From positions 1-41,482 of the forward strand of contig JAFZCU010000232.1 of NCBI GenBank assembly GCA_017556145.1: a stretch of DNA of 41,482 nt, in the 5' to 3' direction. The notes below the pieces were generated by a model. The model saw nothing but the letters and a program-made list of their open reading frames with translations, was not told where the DNA came from and searched no databases. The translations under genes and the position numbers were made by a program. Origin of the DNA: Prevotella sp. (GTDB taxonomy: Bacteria; Bacteroidota; Bacteroidia; Bacteroidales; Bacteroidaceae). Of the stretch, positions 32,159 through 40,368 are shown piece by piece. Position 1 is the first letter of the stretch. Each line of letters starts with the position of its first letter.

Positions 32159-32530
32159 CAGTTCAATCATAATAAACACTTTTGGGGAGAATTCCCGCCA
32201 CGCTCGATAGGCGACCGCAAAGGCATTTTTGTTTCAGATCGAGGTCAGTTGGCGGGATTCTTCATTGTATTATGAACAAAACTAGATGTTGTTATGTCAC
32301 CTGTTTGTCATAGTTAAATGCTAGCCAGAAATTGCAATTCGGGGGTACGCCAGACCCCGATTATGAAAGTTTAACATCCGGAAAAACACAGAAAATCAAA
32401 CAGAATCAGTTGAAAGCCATCGCTTAAACGAACCATCAGACGATAACCAATGAATGTTTATAATGTCAAGATTTCCGTTCGCTAAGAGGGGAGTTATTGT
32501 ACACTATTTGTTCAGTCGGTCAAATTTGAG
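32159..32530. other. Noncoding gap between rep and tRNA-Asn, probable element boundary
   Basis: No gene is seen. An imperfect long inverted repeat lies at 32190-32260: CCCGCCA/TGGCGGG with an inner CTCGAT/ATCGAG (32202-32207, 32238-32243). Another lies at about 32339-32361 (CGGGG...CCCCG). The first may terminate rep; either could mark the end of the element. No direct repeat that would prove an attachment site is visible. Confidence 0.4.
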
Positions 32531-32533
32531 CAC

Positions 32534-32564
32534 AAAAAAAGGAGTTAGATTTTTGTCTAACTCC
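32534..32564 (-). terminator. Terminator of tRNA-Asn
   Basis: GGAGTTAGA (32541-32549) and TCTAACTCC (32556-32564) form a perfect 9 bp stem with loop TTTTTG. On the minus strand it is followed by TTTTTTT (32540-32534). It lies 21 bp downstream of the tRNA 3' end. Confidence 0.88.
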
Positions 32565-32585
32565 CTGGAAATCAGTCTTTTAACT

Positions 32586-32662
32586 TGGCGCTTCAGGATG
32601 GGCTTGAACCAACGACCCCCTGATTAACAGTCAGGTGCTCTAACCAACTGAGCTACTGAAGC
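32586..32662 (-). tRNA. tRNA-Asn (anticodon GTT)
   Basis: The minus strand folds into a complete cloverleaf: acceptor stem GCTTCAG/CTGAAGC, D arm TAGCTCAGTTGGTTAGAGCA, anticodon stem CCTGA/TCAGG around CTGTTAA with anticodon GTT, T arm with GGTTCAAGC, discriminator G and an encoded CCA. A promoter (32685-32716) and a terminator flank it. Confidence 0.95.
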
Positions 32663-32684
32663 AGGTTTTGCTGTTAAGCGGGTG

Positions 32685-32716
32685 CAAAGGTACGGCGAAT
32701 TTTTGAAACCACCAAA
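32685..32716 (-). promoter_or_regulatory. Promoter of tRNA-Asn
   Basis: On the minus strand: TTTG (32716-32713), 20 bp, TACCTTTG (32692-32685), 22 bp before the tRNA 5' end. A full Bacteroidota consensus match. Confidence 0.82.
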
Positions 32717-32730
32717 TATTTTTGCGACTT

Positions 32731-32770
32731 TTTTTAAAAAAGGCTGCATTTTCAAGAAATGCAGCCTTTT
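32731..32770 (-). terminator. Terminator of pnp
   Basis: AAAAGGCTGCATTT (32738-32751) and AAATGCAGCCTTTT (32757-32770) form a 14 bp perfect stem with a 5 nt loop, 5 bp after the pnp stop. The stem ends in a T-tract on the minus strand. Confidence 0.88.
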
Positions 32771-32775
32771 CTATC

Positions 32776-35160
32776 TTAGAAATCCATGTGATCGAGAGAA
32801 TCACTGAAGTCTTTTATTTCCTGTTTCTCCTTCGGAGCCTCTTCCTGATTCTCAGGACGTGGACGGCGATCACGATCACCATGCTCACGACGCTCTCCTC
32901 TGTCACGGCGGTCTCCGCGATCAGGTCGACGGTCACGACGCTCTCCACGATCCCCGCGTTCACCGCGCTCTGGACGCTCTCCACGCTCACGGCGGCGCTG
33001 CTGAGGCTCTACATAGCCCTCTGGCTTCTCGATGAGCACACGATGAGAGAGCTTGTACTTACCCGTCTTAGGATCGATCTCAAGGAGCTTCACCTGGATA
33101 TGGTCGCCCTCCTTGATGCCAGCCTCCTCGACAGTCTCAAGGCGCTTCCAGTCGATCTCGGAGATATGGAGCAGACCATCCTTGCCTGGCATAATCTCGA
33201 CGAAGCAGCCGTAAGGCATGATGCTGCGAACCACACCATCGTAAATCTCACCCACCTCGGGAATGGCCACGATGGCCTTGATCTTGGCGATGGCTGCGTC
33301 GATGCTGGCCTTATCGGGTGCGCTGACCTGAACATGACCCACACCGTCGGCCTCGTCGATGGTGATGGTAGCTCCTGTATCCTCCTGCATCTGCTGGATG
33401 ATCTTGCCACCAGGGCCAATGACGGCACCGATGAACTCCTTTGGAATATCGAAGGCCTCGATACGGGGTACCTGAGGCTTCATCTCCGGACGCGGCTCAG
33501 CAATGGTGTCGGTGAGGCACTTCAGAATGTGCTCACGACCGGCCTTGGCCTGCATGAGGGCCTTCTCGAGGATTTCGAACGACAGGCCGTCGCACTTGAT
33601 ATCCATCTGTGTAGCGGTCAGACCGTCCTTCGTACCAGTAGTCTTGAAGTCCATGTCGCCCAGGTGGTCCTCATCGCCGAGGATGTCGCTCAATACGGCA
33701 TATTTCTCTTCACCGGGGTTCTTGATCAGACCCATGGCGATACCAGATACGGGCTTCTTCATGGGTACACCTGCATCCATCAGAGCGAGGGTACCGGCAC
33801 ATACGGTGGCCATAGAGCTGGAGCCGTTAGACTCGAGGATCTGCGACACGAGACGAACCGTGTAAGGGAAGTCCTCGGGAATCTGACCCTTCAGACCACG
33901 CCATGCAAGGTGGCCGTGACCAATCTCACGACGGCCTACGCCACGCTGAGCCTTGGCCTCACCTGTACAGAACGGGGGGAAGTTATAGTGCAGCAGGAAA
34001 CGCATGTAACCGTGCTCCAGCACATCGTCGACCAGCTTCTCGTCGAGCTTCGTACCGAGGGTACAGGTGCTCAGTGACTGTGTCTCACCACGGGTGAAGA
34101 TGGCACTTCCGTGAGGCATGGGCAGTGGGCTGACCTCGCACCAGATGGGGCGGATATCGGTGGTCTTACGGCCATCGAGACGGATGCCCTCATCGAGGAT
34201 GCAACGGCGCATGGCATCGCGCTCCACATCGTGGTAGTAGCGGTCCATCATAGCCTCGTACTCTTCTTTGGAGATCTCAGAGTCGTCGGTGATCTCAGGA
34301 TGAGCCTCGAAATATTTCTCCTTGAAGTCCTCGAGGATCTTCTCGAAGGCCTCGGCACGCTCCTGCTTCTCAAGCGCCTGCTTGGTGATATCGTAGGCGG
34401 GCTGATACAATTCCTTGTTCATCTGCTCACGGAGGGCCTCATCGTTGACCTCGTGGTCGTACTCGCGCTTCACGTCCTTGCCCAGCTCCTTGGAGAGCTC
34501 AGCCTGGAGTTCGCACATGGGCTTGATGGCATCCATCGCAGCCTTGAGGGCACCCAGCAGGTCCTGCTCGCTGACCTCTTTCATCTCACCCTCTACCATC
34601 ATGATGTTCTCAGCCGAGGCACCTACCATGATGTCCATATCGGCCTCCTTCATCTGCTCGAAGGTAGGGTCAATTACATACTCACCATTGATGCGTGCAA
34701 CGCGGACTTCCGAAATGGGGCACTCGAAAGGTATATCCGAGCATGCCAGGGCTGCAGAGGCAGCAAAACCGGCCAGTGCATCGGGCTGGTCAACACCATC
34801 GGCGCTGAGCAGCATAACGTTTACGAATACTTCTGCGTGATAGTTACTTGGGAACAGTGGACGAAGCACACGGTCCACCAGTCGTGACGTCAGGATTTCA
34901 TTGTCAGAGGCTTTGCCTTCGCGCTTGGTGAATCCACCAGGAAAACGGCCAGCGGCACTGTACTGTTCGCGATAGTCCACCTGAAGTGGCATGAAATCGG
35001 TTCCGGGAACTGCATCTTTTGCGGCACAAACAGTGGCCAGGAGTACGGTGTTGTTCATCGTCAGCATGACGGCACCATCGGTCTGTTTTGCCACTTTCCC
35101 GGTTTCAATGGTGATGGTCCTTCCATCAGCCAATTGAATGGTCTTTGTAATTACATTCAT
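32776..35160 (-). CDS. pnp: Polyribonucleotide nucleotidyltransferase (PNPase)
   Basis: A 794-residue phosphorolytic 3'-5' exoribonuclease. Two RNase PH domains are visible: [20 protein letters not shown] with [13 protein letters not shown] in the first, and [20 protein letters not shown] with SVSGIAMG-type catalytic blocks in the second. A KH domain follows ([20 protein letters not shown]), then an S1 domain ([28 protein letters not shown]). The C-terminal 75 residues are an Arg/Gly/Glu/Asp repeat tail that binds RNA or partners in related proteins. I start at the ATG at 35160; the open frame to 35334 has an extra unconserved segment and runs into the promoter region. It is a chromosomal housekeeping gene, transcribed toward tRNA-Asn. 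Confidence 0.97.
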   Translation of the reverse strand: MNVITKTIQLADGRTITIETGKVAKQTDGAVMLTMNNTVLLATVCAAKDAVPGTDFMPLQVDYREQYSAAGRFPGGFTKREGKASDNEILTSRLVDRVLRPLFPSNYHAEVFVNVMLLSADGVDQPDALAGFAASAALACSDIPFECPISEVRVARINGEYVIDPTFEQMKEADMDIMVGASAENIMMVEGEMKEVSEQDLLGALKAAMDAIKPMCELQAELSKELGKDVKREYDHEVNDEALREQMNKELYQPAYDITKQALEKQERAEAFEKILEDFKEKYFEAHPEITDDSEISKEEYEAMMDRYYHDVERDAMRRCILDEGIRLDGRKTTDIRPIWCEVSPLPMPHGSAIFTRGETQSLSTCTLGTKLDEKLVDDVLEHGYMRFLLHYNFPPFCTGEAKAQRGVGRREIGHGHLAWRGLKGQIPEDFPYTVRLVSQILESNGSSSMATVCAGTLALMDAGVPMKKPVSGIAMGLIKNPGEEKYAVLSDILGDEDHLGDMDFKTTGTKDGLTATQMDIKCDGLSFEILEKALMQAKAGREHILKCLTDTIAEPRPEMKPQVPRIEAFDIPKEFIGAVIGPGGKIIQQMQEDTGATITIDEADGVGHVQVSAPDKASIDAAIAKIKAIVAIPEVGEIYDGVVRSIMPYGCFVEIMPGKDGLLHISEIDWKRLETVEEAGIKEGDHIQVKLLEIDPKTGKYKLSHRVLIEKPEGYVEPQQRRRERGERPERGERGDRGERRDRRPDRGDRRDRGERREHGDRDRRPRPENQEEAPKEKQEIKDFSDSLDHMDF

Positions 35161-35227
35161 CTTGTTTAAAACATCTAAAAATAAAAAAATCAATGCGACC
35201 ATCAAAGCTGTGGTCGCTAAAATTTGC

Positions 35228-35308
35228 GCAAAGGTACACATTATATAATAAATAAACGAATAATTGCCGATTATTTTTCTTTTTTTATGAATAATTGTGT
35301 ACCTTTGC
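35228..35308. promoter_or_regulatory. Divergent promoters with mirrored -7 elements
   Basis: GCAAAGGTACACA (35228-35240) and TGTGTACCTTTGC (35296-35308) are perfect inverted copies. Each contains a TACCTTTG -7 box, pointing left for pnp and right for the methionine-synthase activation gene. The -33 elements are only partly conserved on both sides. Confidence 0.65.
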
Positions 35309-35312
35309 CGCT

Positions 35313-35957
35313 GTGACAAAGAAGATTCTGACATACGACCAACTGGGCATCGGGCTTACAGACATCTATGAGCAGATGGGTTACCATGAGGTGTTGCCTG
35401 ACGATGCGACACAAAGGGAAACTCGCGCCATCATCGATGAAGTCAGAAGCTGGCTTCGTCCGCAATTCTGTTTCTTCGTCACCCGCGAACTTCCTGTTTT
35501 TGAGATGGGGCGGATTATCGGAAACCAGTTGCGAGGGTCAGAAGCCTATGCACTTTTCATCTGCACTTGCGGTCAGGAATTCGAGTCTTATCAGCAGCAA
35601 CTGAAGACGAGAGGTGATATGGTTCATATGTTTATCGCCGATGCCTTGGGGAGTGTGATAGCTGAGAAATGTGCCGATGAAATGGAGGAAAATGTGCAGA
35701 GAAGCATCGGAAAACTGGGTTGGCATCACACCAATCGCTTCTCGCCTGGCTATTGTGGTTGGCATGTCTCACAACAGCAGTTGTTGTTTCCTCTGTTTAA
35801 GGGTGAGACTTGCGGTGTCAAGTTAACCGAATCATCGCTGATGGTGCCCATCAAGAGCGTCAGCGGGGTCATTGGTTTGGGAAAAGAAGTCCGCAGACTT
35901 GACTATACCTGCGGACTCTGTGATTTTGAGACGTGCTATAAGCGTCGGAAAAGATAG
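35313..35957 (+). CDS. Stand-alone methionine synthase activation-domain protein
   Basis: About 214 residues. I start at GTG 35313 because the -7 element occupies 35300-35307; a TTG at 35295 would start within the promoter. The core matches the SAM-dependent reactivation domain at the C terminus of Met[21 protein letters not shown] (R-x-SPGY motif), then [31 protein letters not shown] lies in the first half, and the C terminus holds a Cys cluster ([16 protein letters not shown]) that could bind a metal or an Fe-S cluster. It converges with the large corrinoid methyltransferase with a 2 bp gap and most likely reactivates its oxidised cob(II)alamin. Separate activation proteins of this type are known from bacteria with short MetH forms. 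Confidence 0.85.
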   Translation: MTKKILTYDQLGIGLTDIYEQMGYHEVLPDDATQRETRAIIDEVRSWLRPQFCFFVTRELPVFEMGRIIGNQLRGSEAYALFICTCGQEFESYQQQLKTRGDMVHMFIADALGSVIAEKCADEMEENVQRSIGKLGWHHTNRFSPGYCGWHVSQQQLLFPLFKGETCGVKLTESSLMVPIKSVSGVIGLGKEVRRLDYTCGLCDFETCYKRRKR

Positions 35958-35959
35958 TC

Positions 35960-38788
35960 TCAGCTTTTTGATTTCAGCAATTCTTTGGCGACGGTCACGG
36001 CCGAGTTTGCATTGTCACTATAGCCGTCGGCCCCGATTTCATCGGCATATCCTTGCGTTACAGGGGCTCCACCCACCATCACTTTCACCTGGTCTCTGAT
36101 GCCTGCTGCCACGAGCGCATCGATCACCTCTTTCATATAACCCATGGTGGTCGTGAGCAGCGCACTCATGCAGAGAATATCGGGCTGGTTATCCTTGACG
36201 GCTTGGATAAAAGCGTCGGCAGACACATCGATACCAATGTTCACCACCTCAAAACCACAACCCTCGAGCATCGAAGCCACAAGATTCTTACCGATGTCAT
36301 GCAAGTCGCCCTTGACAGTGCCTATTACCACCTTTCCTAAAGAGGTTGCAGTCGTATCTGCCAACAGCGGTTTTATGAGTTCAAGTGCCGATTTCATCGC
36401 CCTTCCGGCCATTAACAGCTGAGGGACAAATGCCTTCCCATTTTGGAATTGCCGACCGATCTCTCCCATGGCACGGATCATCTGACCATTGATCAGAACC
36501 TGCGGGGCAGAGCCTTGGGCGATGGCCTCTTTTGTAGCCGCTGCAGCCTCATCGCTCTTGCCGGCGAGGATGGCATTGAAGAGGCGCTCAGCAGGAGAGG
36601 AAGGGGTTTCCGGAGTAATCGGAGTAGTCGGAGTAATCGGAGTGTTTTGATTATTCGGAGCTTTCTGATACTTCGGCTTTTGGGGGTGTAGGGGTGAGAG
36701 AAACAAGCCAGGCATCGGCTCGATGGCCTTTGCCATCTGGCGTATATGGGCATCCGTTGTGCCGCAGCAGCCTCCGACGATATTCAGACAATGGTTCTCC
36801 AACAGTGGCCAGAGGTCGGCAACCAGACTCTCTGGCAACTTCTGATAATGACCGTTTCCATCGGGCATCCCCGCATTGGGATAGATACTTACCTTTAACC
36901 CGAATGATGCCAACTGATAAACAAGAGGTGTCATCAATGGAACATCGGAGAGGCAATTGATTCCAACAGATACGATGCCGTCCTTGGGAATCGTATTCAG
37001 GAATCCGATAATACTTTGCCCCAGCATGTTATGACCATCAGGCGTTGACACCGAGAAACTGAGCATGATGGGTAACGCGGGGGCCGTCTCTCTGGCCACT
37101 TTAATGGCAATCTCCGCATTCCTTACATCAAAAATCGTCTCGATGAGCAAGGCGTCGACACCCCCATCTGACAAAGCCTGGATCTGTTCGGCGTAAGCCG
37201 CTTCAAGCAGTGATTCATCCAACGGTTCACCACTGGTGGCAACAGAGGTTGTACGACTGGTAGGTCCAATGCTACCTAATACCAATCGTGGCTTTTCCGG
37301 GGTCTTAGCCGTGAATTCATCAGCCAATTGGCGGGCAATCTTGACTGCGGCGAGGTTGATGTCGCGACAATGGTCCGACAGTCCATAATCCTGCATCGAA
37401 ATGCGCTGGGCATTGAATGTATTCGTTTCAATCAGGTCTGCACCAGCCTCAAGATATCTGCGGTGAATGCTACTTATCACATGAGGAGCTGTCAGCGACA
37501 AGACATCGTTGCAACCCTTGAGGTCGTAGCCATGGTGAGCAAATCGGGTTCCCCTGAAATCTGCTTCACAGAGATGAGACTGCTGGATCATCGTTCCCAT
37601 CGCTCCATCAAGGACCAAAATACGATTTTTGCCGATTTCATCGAGAGAAATTCGTGAGTGCCGAACATGATTTTCCGTCAGTCGGATGATGTCTTCCACC
37701 TCACGGTCTGTCTCATCCTTGCTTTGGAACTCCTCAACGATACGCATGGCTTGTTCCACTTCCCGCTCGTTATGGAAGTCCATTTCAAGATGCACACCCT
37801 CGCCACCGATATGATCCAGCAAAGGCTTCAGTTCATCGAGCGTCACCCAACAAGCCATGATGCTCTTGCCGCCATCGAGGATCTTCCGATACAAGTCATA
37901 CCATTTTGGCGAACCGCCCTGAGGCTCACCGACTCCTGGAGTCCATTGGATGGCGTTCAGTTCGTCGATTTCCAGCAACGCATCGAGATGATGCATGGCA
38001 CCAACGCCATCGAGATGATAGAGGGTATATTCGATCTTCTGACACTGTTCACGAATGAACGGCTGGACAAAACGGCGATAGTCATCGATACTGATCATCG
38101 TGGAAATATCGCTTTGCAGCTTAGACATCTTGCCTGGTGCCCATGAGGAGAAATAACAAAATGCCATTTCATCGCCTTCGCGGATGATATCATACAGTTC
38201 ATCGAACACCTGGAAATAGATGTCGTTGAGCTGTTGCATCTGATGCTCCAACACCTCGGGCTGCATCACCGTATCAAGCAATACTTTGTCAGTGCCCTTG
38301 ATGGCAGCCAACACATCGAGACCCTCCATCAAGTCGGGCATTCCCACATAATAATGACCTTGGGCCTTTTTCTTACAAGCCTTCAGCAGATTCTTATGCA
38401 ACAGATAGTTGGGATGGCTGGGATTGAACGTAATCTCGTCAGTATAGTCGGGATTGGGGTGTATCCAAATGGTATCCTCGCCTCCTTCAAACACACCACC
38501 AAGGATGGCCGCCAACGAGCCAGGCCCCAGCTGCGTATTTGCCACAGGAAGCATATCGGCCATCAGCGAAGAGTGGGCCACATACCAGTCGAGATAGTCG
38601 GCCCGCCATTCCGGATCGAACCACCGCTGGTTCAAATCACGATAGGGCTTGGGGGCAGGAACATCTGCATGAGGCTTTACACCCTCCTGAAAGTGCTCCC
38701 ACATATTGAGGATGATTCCCTTGTGATTCCACCAGTCGACATAGTGTTTCTTGGTCTCTTCGAGATTAGGTTTCCAAGTATGCATCAT
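35960..38788 (-). CDS. Three-module corrinoid methyltransferase: URO-D-like + homocysteine methyltransferase + B12-binding domain
   Basis: A 942-residue protein. Residues about 1-370 form a URO-D-like methyltransferase domain (WWNHKGIILNMWEHF, TLYHLDGVGAMHHLDALLEI, MACWVTLDEL), related to MtaA/MtbA/CmuA-type corrinoid methyltransferases. Residues about 385-690 are a homocysteine S-methyltransferase with zinc ligands in GINCLSDVP and GGCCGTTDAH and the opening LVLDGAMGTMIQ. A Thr/Pro linker (about 695-730) follows, then a MetH-like helical cap and B12-binding domain with the cobalt-ligand motif DLHDIGKN near 828. The pterin/folate-binding and reactivation domains of full MetH are absent; reactivation is encoded next door. 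I start at 38788 because the frame upstream covers the promoter. It probably makes methionine from a non-folate methyl donor, which is unknown. Confidence 0.85.
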   Translation of the reverse strand: MMHTWKPNLEETKKHYVDWWNHKGIILNMWEHFQEGVKPHADVPAPKPYRDLNQRWFDPEWRADYLDWYVAHSSLMADMLPVANTQLGPGSLAAILGGVFEGGEDTIWIHPNPDYTDEITFNPSHPNYLLHKNLLKACKKKAQGHYYVGMPDLMEGLDVLAAIKGTDKVLLDTVMQPEVLEHQMQQLNDIYFQVFDELYDIIREGDEMAFCYFSSWAPGKMSKLQSDISTMISIDDYRRFVQPFIREQCQKIEYTLYHLDGVGAMHHLDALLEIDELNAIQWTPGVGEPQGGSPKWYDLYRKILDGGKSIMACWVTLDELKPLLDHIGGEGVHLEMDFHNEREVEQAMRIVEEFQSKDETDREVEDIIRLTENHVRHSRISLDEIGKNRILVLDGAMGTMIQQSHLCEADFRGTRFAHHGYDLKGCNDVLSLTAPHVISSIHRRYLEAGADLIETNTFNAQRISMQDYGLSDHCRDINLAAVKIARQLADEFTAKTPEKPRLVLGSIGPTSRTTSVATSGEPLDESLLEAAYAEQIQALSDGGVDALLIETIFDVRNAEIAIKVARETAPALPIMLSFSVSTPDGHNMLGQSIIGFLNTIPKDGIVSVGINCLSDVPLMTPLVYQLASFGLKVSIYPNAGMPDGNGHYQKLPESLVADLWPLLENHCLNIVGGCCGTTDAHIRQMAKAIEPMPGLFLSPLHPQKPKYQKAPNNQNTPITPTTPITPETPSSPAERLFNAILAGKSDEAAAATKEAIAQGSAPQVLINGQMIRAMGEIGRQFQNGKAFVPQLLMAGRAMKSALELIKPLLADTTATSLGKVVIGTVKGDLHDIGKNLVASMLEGCGFEVVNIGIDVSADAFIQAVKDNQPDILCMSALLTTTMGYMKEVIDALVAAGIRDQVKVMVGGAPVTQGYADEIGADGYSDNANSAVTVAKELLKSKS

Positions 38789-38823
38789 TGTCTTAGTCTT
38801 ATTTTTATAAGTTTGTTTGGGCA

Positions 38824-38854
38824 CAAAGTTATGAAATAATTTTGGAATGTGCAA
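38824..38854 (-). promoter_or_regulatory. Promoter of the corrinoid methyltransferase gene
   Basis: On the minus strand: TTG (38854-38852), 20 bp, TAACTTTG (38831-38824). A full consensus match; it fixes the gene start at 38788 or 38785 rather than 38854. No B12-riboswitch-like sequence is apparent in the short 30 bp leader. Confidence 0.78.
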
Positions 38855-38871
38855 AAATTACTGTAATTTTG
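38842..38871 (+). promoter_or_regulatory. Promoter of the TlpA-like lipoprotein gene
   Basis: TTG (38842-38844), 19 bp, TAATTTTG (38864-38871). A full consensus match. It overlaps the divergent promoter at 38824-38854 by 13 bp. Confidence 0.78.
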
Positions 38872-38895
38872 CACGCAAAATCAAACATATTCAAA

Positions 38896-40059
38896 ATGAG
38901 GAAGACTTTTAAAGGGCTCTTTTCCATAGCCATAATAGGAATCTGCGCGCTCAACACGATGTCGTGCAGTAATAAGAAATTCAATGTAGAAGGACAAATC
39001 AGCAATGCTGCAGACTCCGTGCTTTATTTCGAGAATGTGGGGCTTGAGGGCATTACTATCATCGACTCCGTGAAACTGAGTGACAAGGGCGAATTCTCCT
39101 TTAGTGAGGAAGGCCCCAATGCCCCAGAGTTCTATCGTTTGAGAATCTATGACCAGATTATCAATGTGAGCATCGACTCTACGGAGACCGTTACCATCAA
39201 GGCCCAATATCCGCAGATGGCCACCCAATACGAAGTCAGTGGTTCGGAGAATTGTGAGAAGATCAAGGAACTCACCCTCAAGCAGATTGCCTTGCACCAG
39301 CAGGCGATGGCCATCCAGCAGAATACGTCTTTGGGCATAGACGAAGCCAACGACAGTATCCTGAAAATCATTGATGCCTATAAGGAAGTCGTAAAGACCA
39401 ATTATATCTTCAAGGAGCCGATGAAGGCCTATTCCTACTTTGCCCTCTTCCAGACGCTCGGCAACTGGCTGCTCTTTAATCCCCGCAGCAATAAGGACGA
39501 TATCAAGGTGTTCGCTGCCGTAGCCACCAGTTGGGATACTTACTATCCTCATGCCGAACGTGGTCAGAACTTGCATAACATTGCGATTGAAGGTATGAAG
39601 AATATGCGTATTACGGAAGGTGCAATGGAGCAGGCCATCGATGCCAGCAAGGTAGAAGAGGCTGGTGTGCTGGATATTGCCTTGCAGGACAATCACGGTC
39701 AAGTGCGTCATTTGACGGATTTGAAAGGGAAAGTTGTCTTGCTCGACTTCCACATCTTTGCAACCAATGAATCGCCTGCCCGTATTCTGCTGCTGCGTGA
39801 GCTCTATAACAAATATGCTTCACAAGGTTTTGAGATCTATCAGGTGTCACTCGATCCTGACGAGCATTTCTGGAAGCAGCAGACAGCAGCTCTCCCCTGG
39901 ATCAGCGTTCGTGATGAGGACGGCATCAACTCCCAGCGCATCATGTTGTATAACATTCAGTCGTTGCCCGATTATTTCATCATCGACCGTGGTAACAACC
40001 TGATCAAGCGCGCTGCACAAATGAAGGATTTGGAAGCAGAAATCAAGAAATTACTGTAG
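38896..40059 (+). CDS. TlpA/thioredoxin-like lipoprotein without the CxxC active site
   Basis: A 387-residue protein. I start at ATG 38896, because the frame upstream (38842) covers the promoter. The signal ends in a lipobox (LNTMSCSNKK). Residues about 30-115 resemble the DUF4369 domain that precedes TlpA-like proteins of Bacteroidota (EGQISNAADSVLYFENVGLE). The C-terminal part is thioredoxin-like: LKGKVVLLDFHIFATNESPA, YQVSLDPDEHFWKQ, the cis-Pro strand SLPDYFIIDRGNNL. At the expected WCxxC position it has FATNESPA, so both redox cysteines are gone. A binding or chaperone function is more likely than disulfide exchange. It has its own promoter and is followed by a terminator. Confidence 0.88.
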   Translation: MRKTFKGLFSIAIIGICALNTMSCSNKKFNVEGQISNAADSVLYFENVGLEGITIIDSVKLSDKGEFSFSEEGPNAPEFYRLRIYDQIINVSIDSTETVTIKAQYPQMATQYEVSGSENCEKIKELTLKQIALHQQAMAIQQNTSLGIDEANDSILKIIDAYKEVVKTNYIFKEPMKAYSYFALFQTLGNWLLFNPRSNKDDIKVFAAVATSWDTYYPHAERGQNLHNIAIEGMKNMRITEGAMEQAIDASKVEEAGVLDIALQDNHGQVRHLTDLKGKVVLLDFHIFATNESPARILLLRELYNKYASQGFEIYQVSLDPDEHFWKQQTAALPWISVRDEDGINSQRIMLYNIQSLPDYFIIDRGNNLIKRAAQMKDLEAEIKKLL

Positions 40060-40069
40060 GATAAAAACA

Positions 40070-40114
40070 AATTATGCAAGAAAATCAGGTTTTTCTTGCA
40101 TAATTCATTTTTTA
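40070..40114 (+). terminator. Terminator of the TlpA-like gene
   Basis: AATTATGCAAGAAAA (40070-40084) and TTTTCTTGCATAATT (40091-40105) form a perfect 15 bp stem with a 6 nt loop, then CATTTTTT. The right arm contains the -33 TTG of the tRNA-Val promoter. Confidence 0.9.
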
Positions 40115-40126
40115 TGCTTACCTTTG
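40096..40126 (+). promoter_or_regulatory. Promoter of tRNA-Val
   Basis: TTG (40096-40098), 20 bp, TACCTTTG (40119-40126). A full consensus match, 15 bp before the tRNA 5' end. Confidence 0.82.
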
Positions 40127-40141
40127 CACCCGCAATAACAG

Positions 40142-40216
40142 GTCGGCATAGCTCAGCTGGTTAGAGTATCACCTTGACATGGTGGGGGTCCTTGGTCCGA
40201 ATCCAAGTGTCGACAC
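40142..40216 (+). tRNA. tRNA-Val (anticodon GAC)
   Basis: A cloverleaf with acceptor stem GTCGGCA/TGTCGAC (one G-T pair), D arm TAGCTCAGCTGGTTAGAGTA, anticodon stem TCACC/GGTGG around TTGACAT with anticodon GAC, and T arm CTTGGTCCGAATCCAAG. The discriminator is A, and CAA instead of CCA follows, so CCA is not encoded. Confidence 0.93.
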
Positions 40217-40224
40217 AAAGCGTA

Positions 40225-40255
40225 AGTGACTGAAAAACAGTCACTTTTCTTTTTC
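40225..40255 (+). terminator. Terminator of tRNA-Val
   Basis: AAGTGACTG (40225-40233) and CAGTCACTT (40239-40247) form a perfect 9 bp stem with loop AAAAA, followed by TTCTTTTT. Confidence 0.88.
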
Positions 40256-40275
40256 TACTTAATCTCGACACCCAC

Positions 40276-40335
40276 AATTTGATACAATTTTGATACTTTT
40301 TTGTTTTGTAGTATCAAAAAATAGTTGTAACTTTG
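40276..40335 (+). promoter_or_regulatory. Integrase promoter with TTTGATAC repeats
   Basis: The promoter is TTTTG (40304-40308), 19 bp, TAACTTTG (40328-40335). Around the -33 box lie AATTTGATAC (40276-40285), AATTTTGATAC (40286-40296) and the inverted GTATCAAAA (40311-40319). These are candidate operator or integrase arm-binding sites. Confidence 0.68.
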
Positions 40336-40368
40336 TGGCAGATTTATAACAGCAAAATTCAAATTCTT

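Noticed and set aside
1-32300. Antibiotic resistance, restriction-modification or other cargo genes
   Set aside because: None were recognised. All visible genes are transfer, replication, establishment or unknown functions; cargo may lie beyond the left edge.
32722-34077. Long plus-strand frame of 451 codons opposite pnp
   Set aside because: Shadow of the biased codon use of pnp; Leu/Asp/His-rich with no domain.
35161-35334. N-terminal extension of pnp
   Set aside because: It covers the pnp promoter and has no similarity to PNPase, which begins at MNVITKTIQ.
38785-38824. B12 riboswitch in front of the corrinoid methyltransferase
   Set aside because: The predicted leader is only about 30 nt and shows no B12-box-like conserved segment.
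38881-39753. Minus-strand frame of 290 codons opposite the TlpA-like gene
   Set aside because: Antisense shadow without a start signal or domain.
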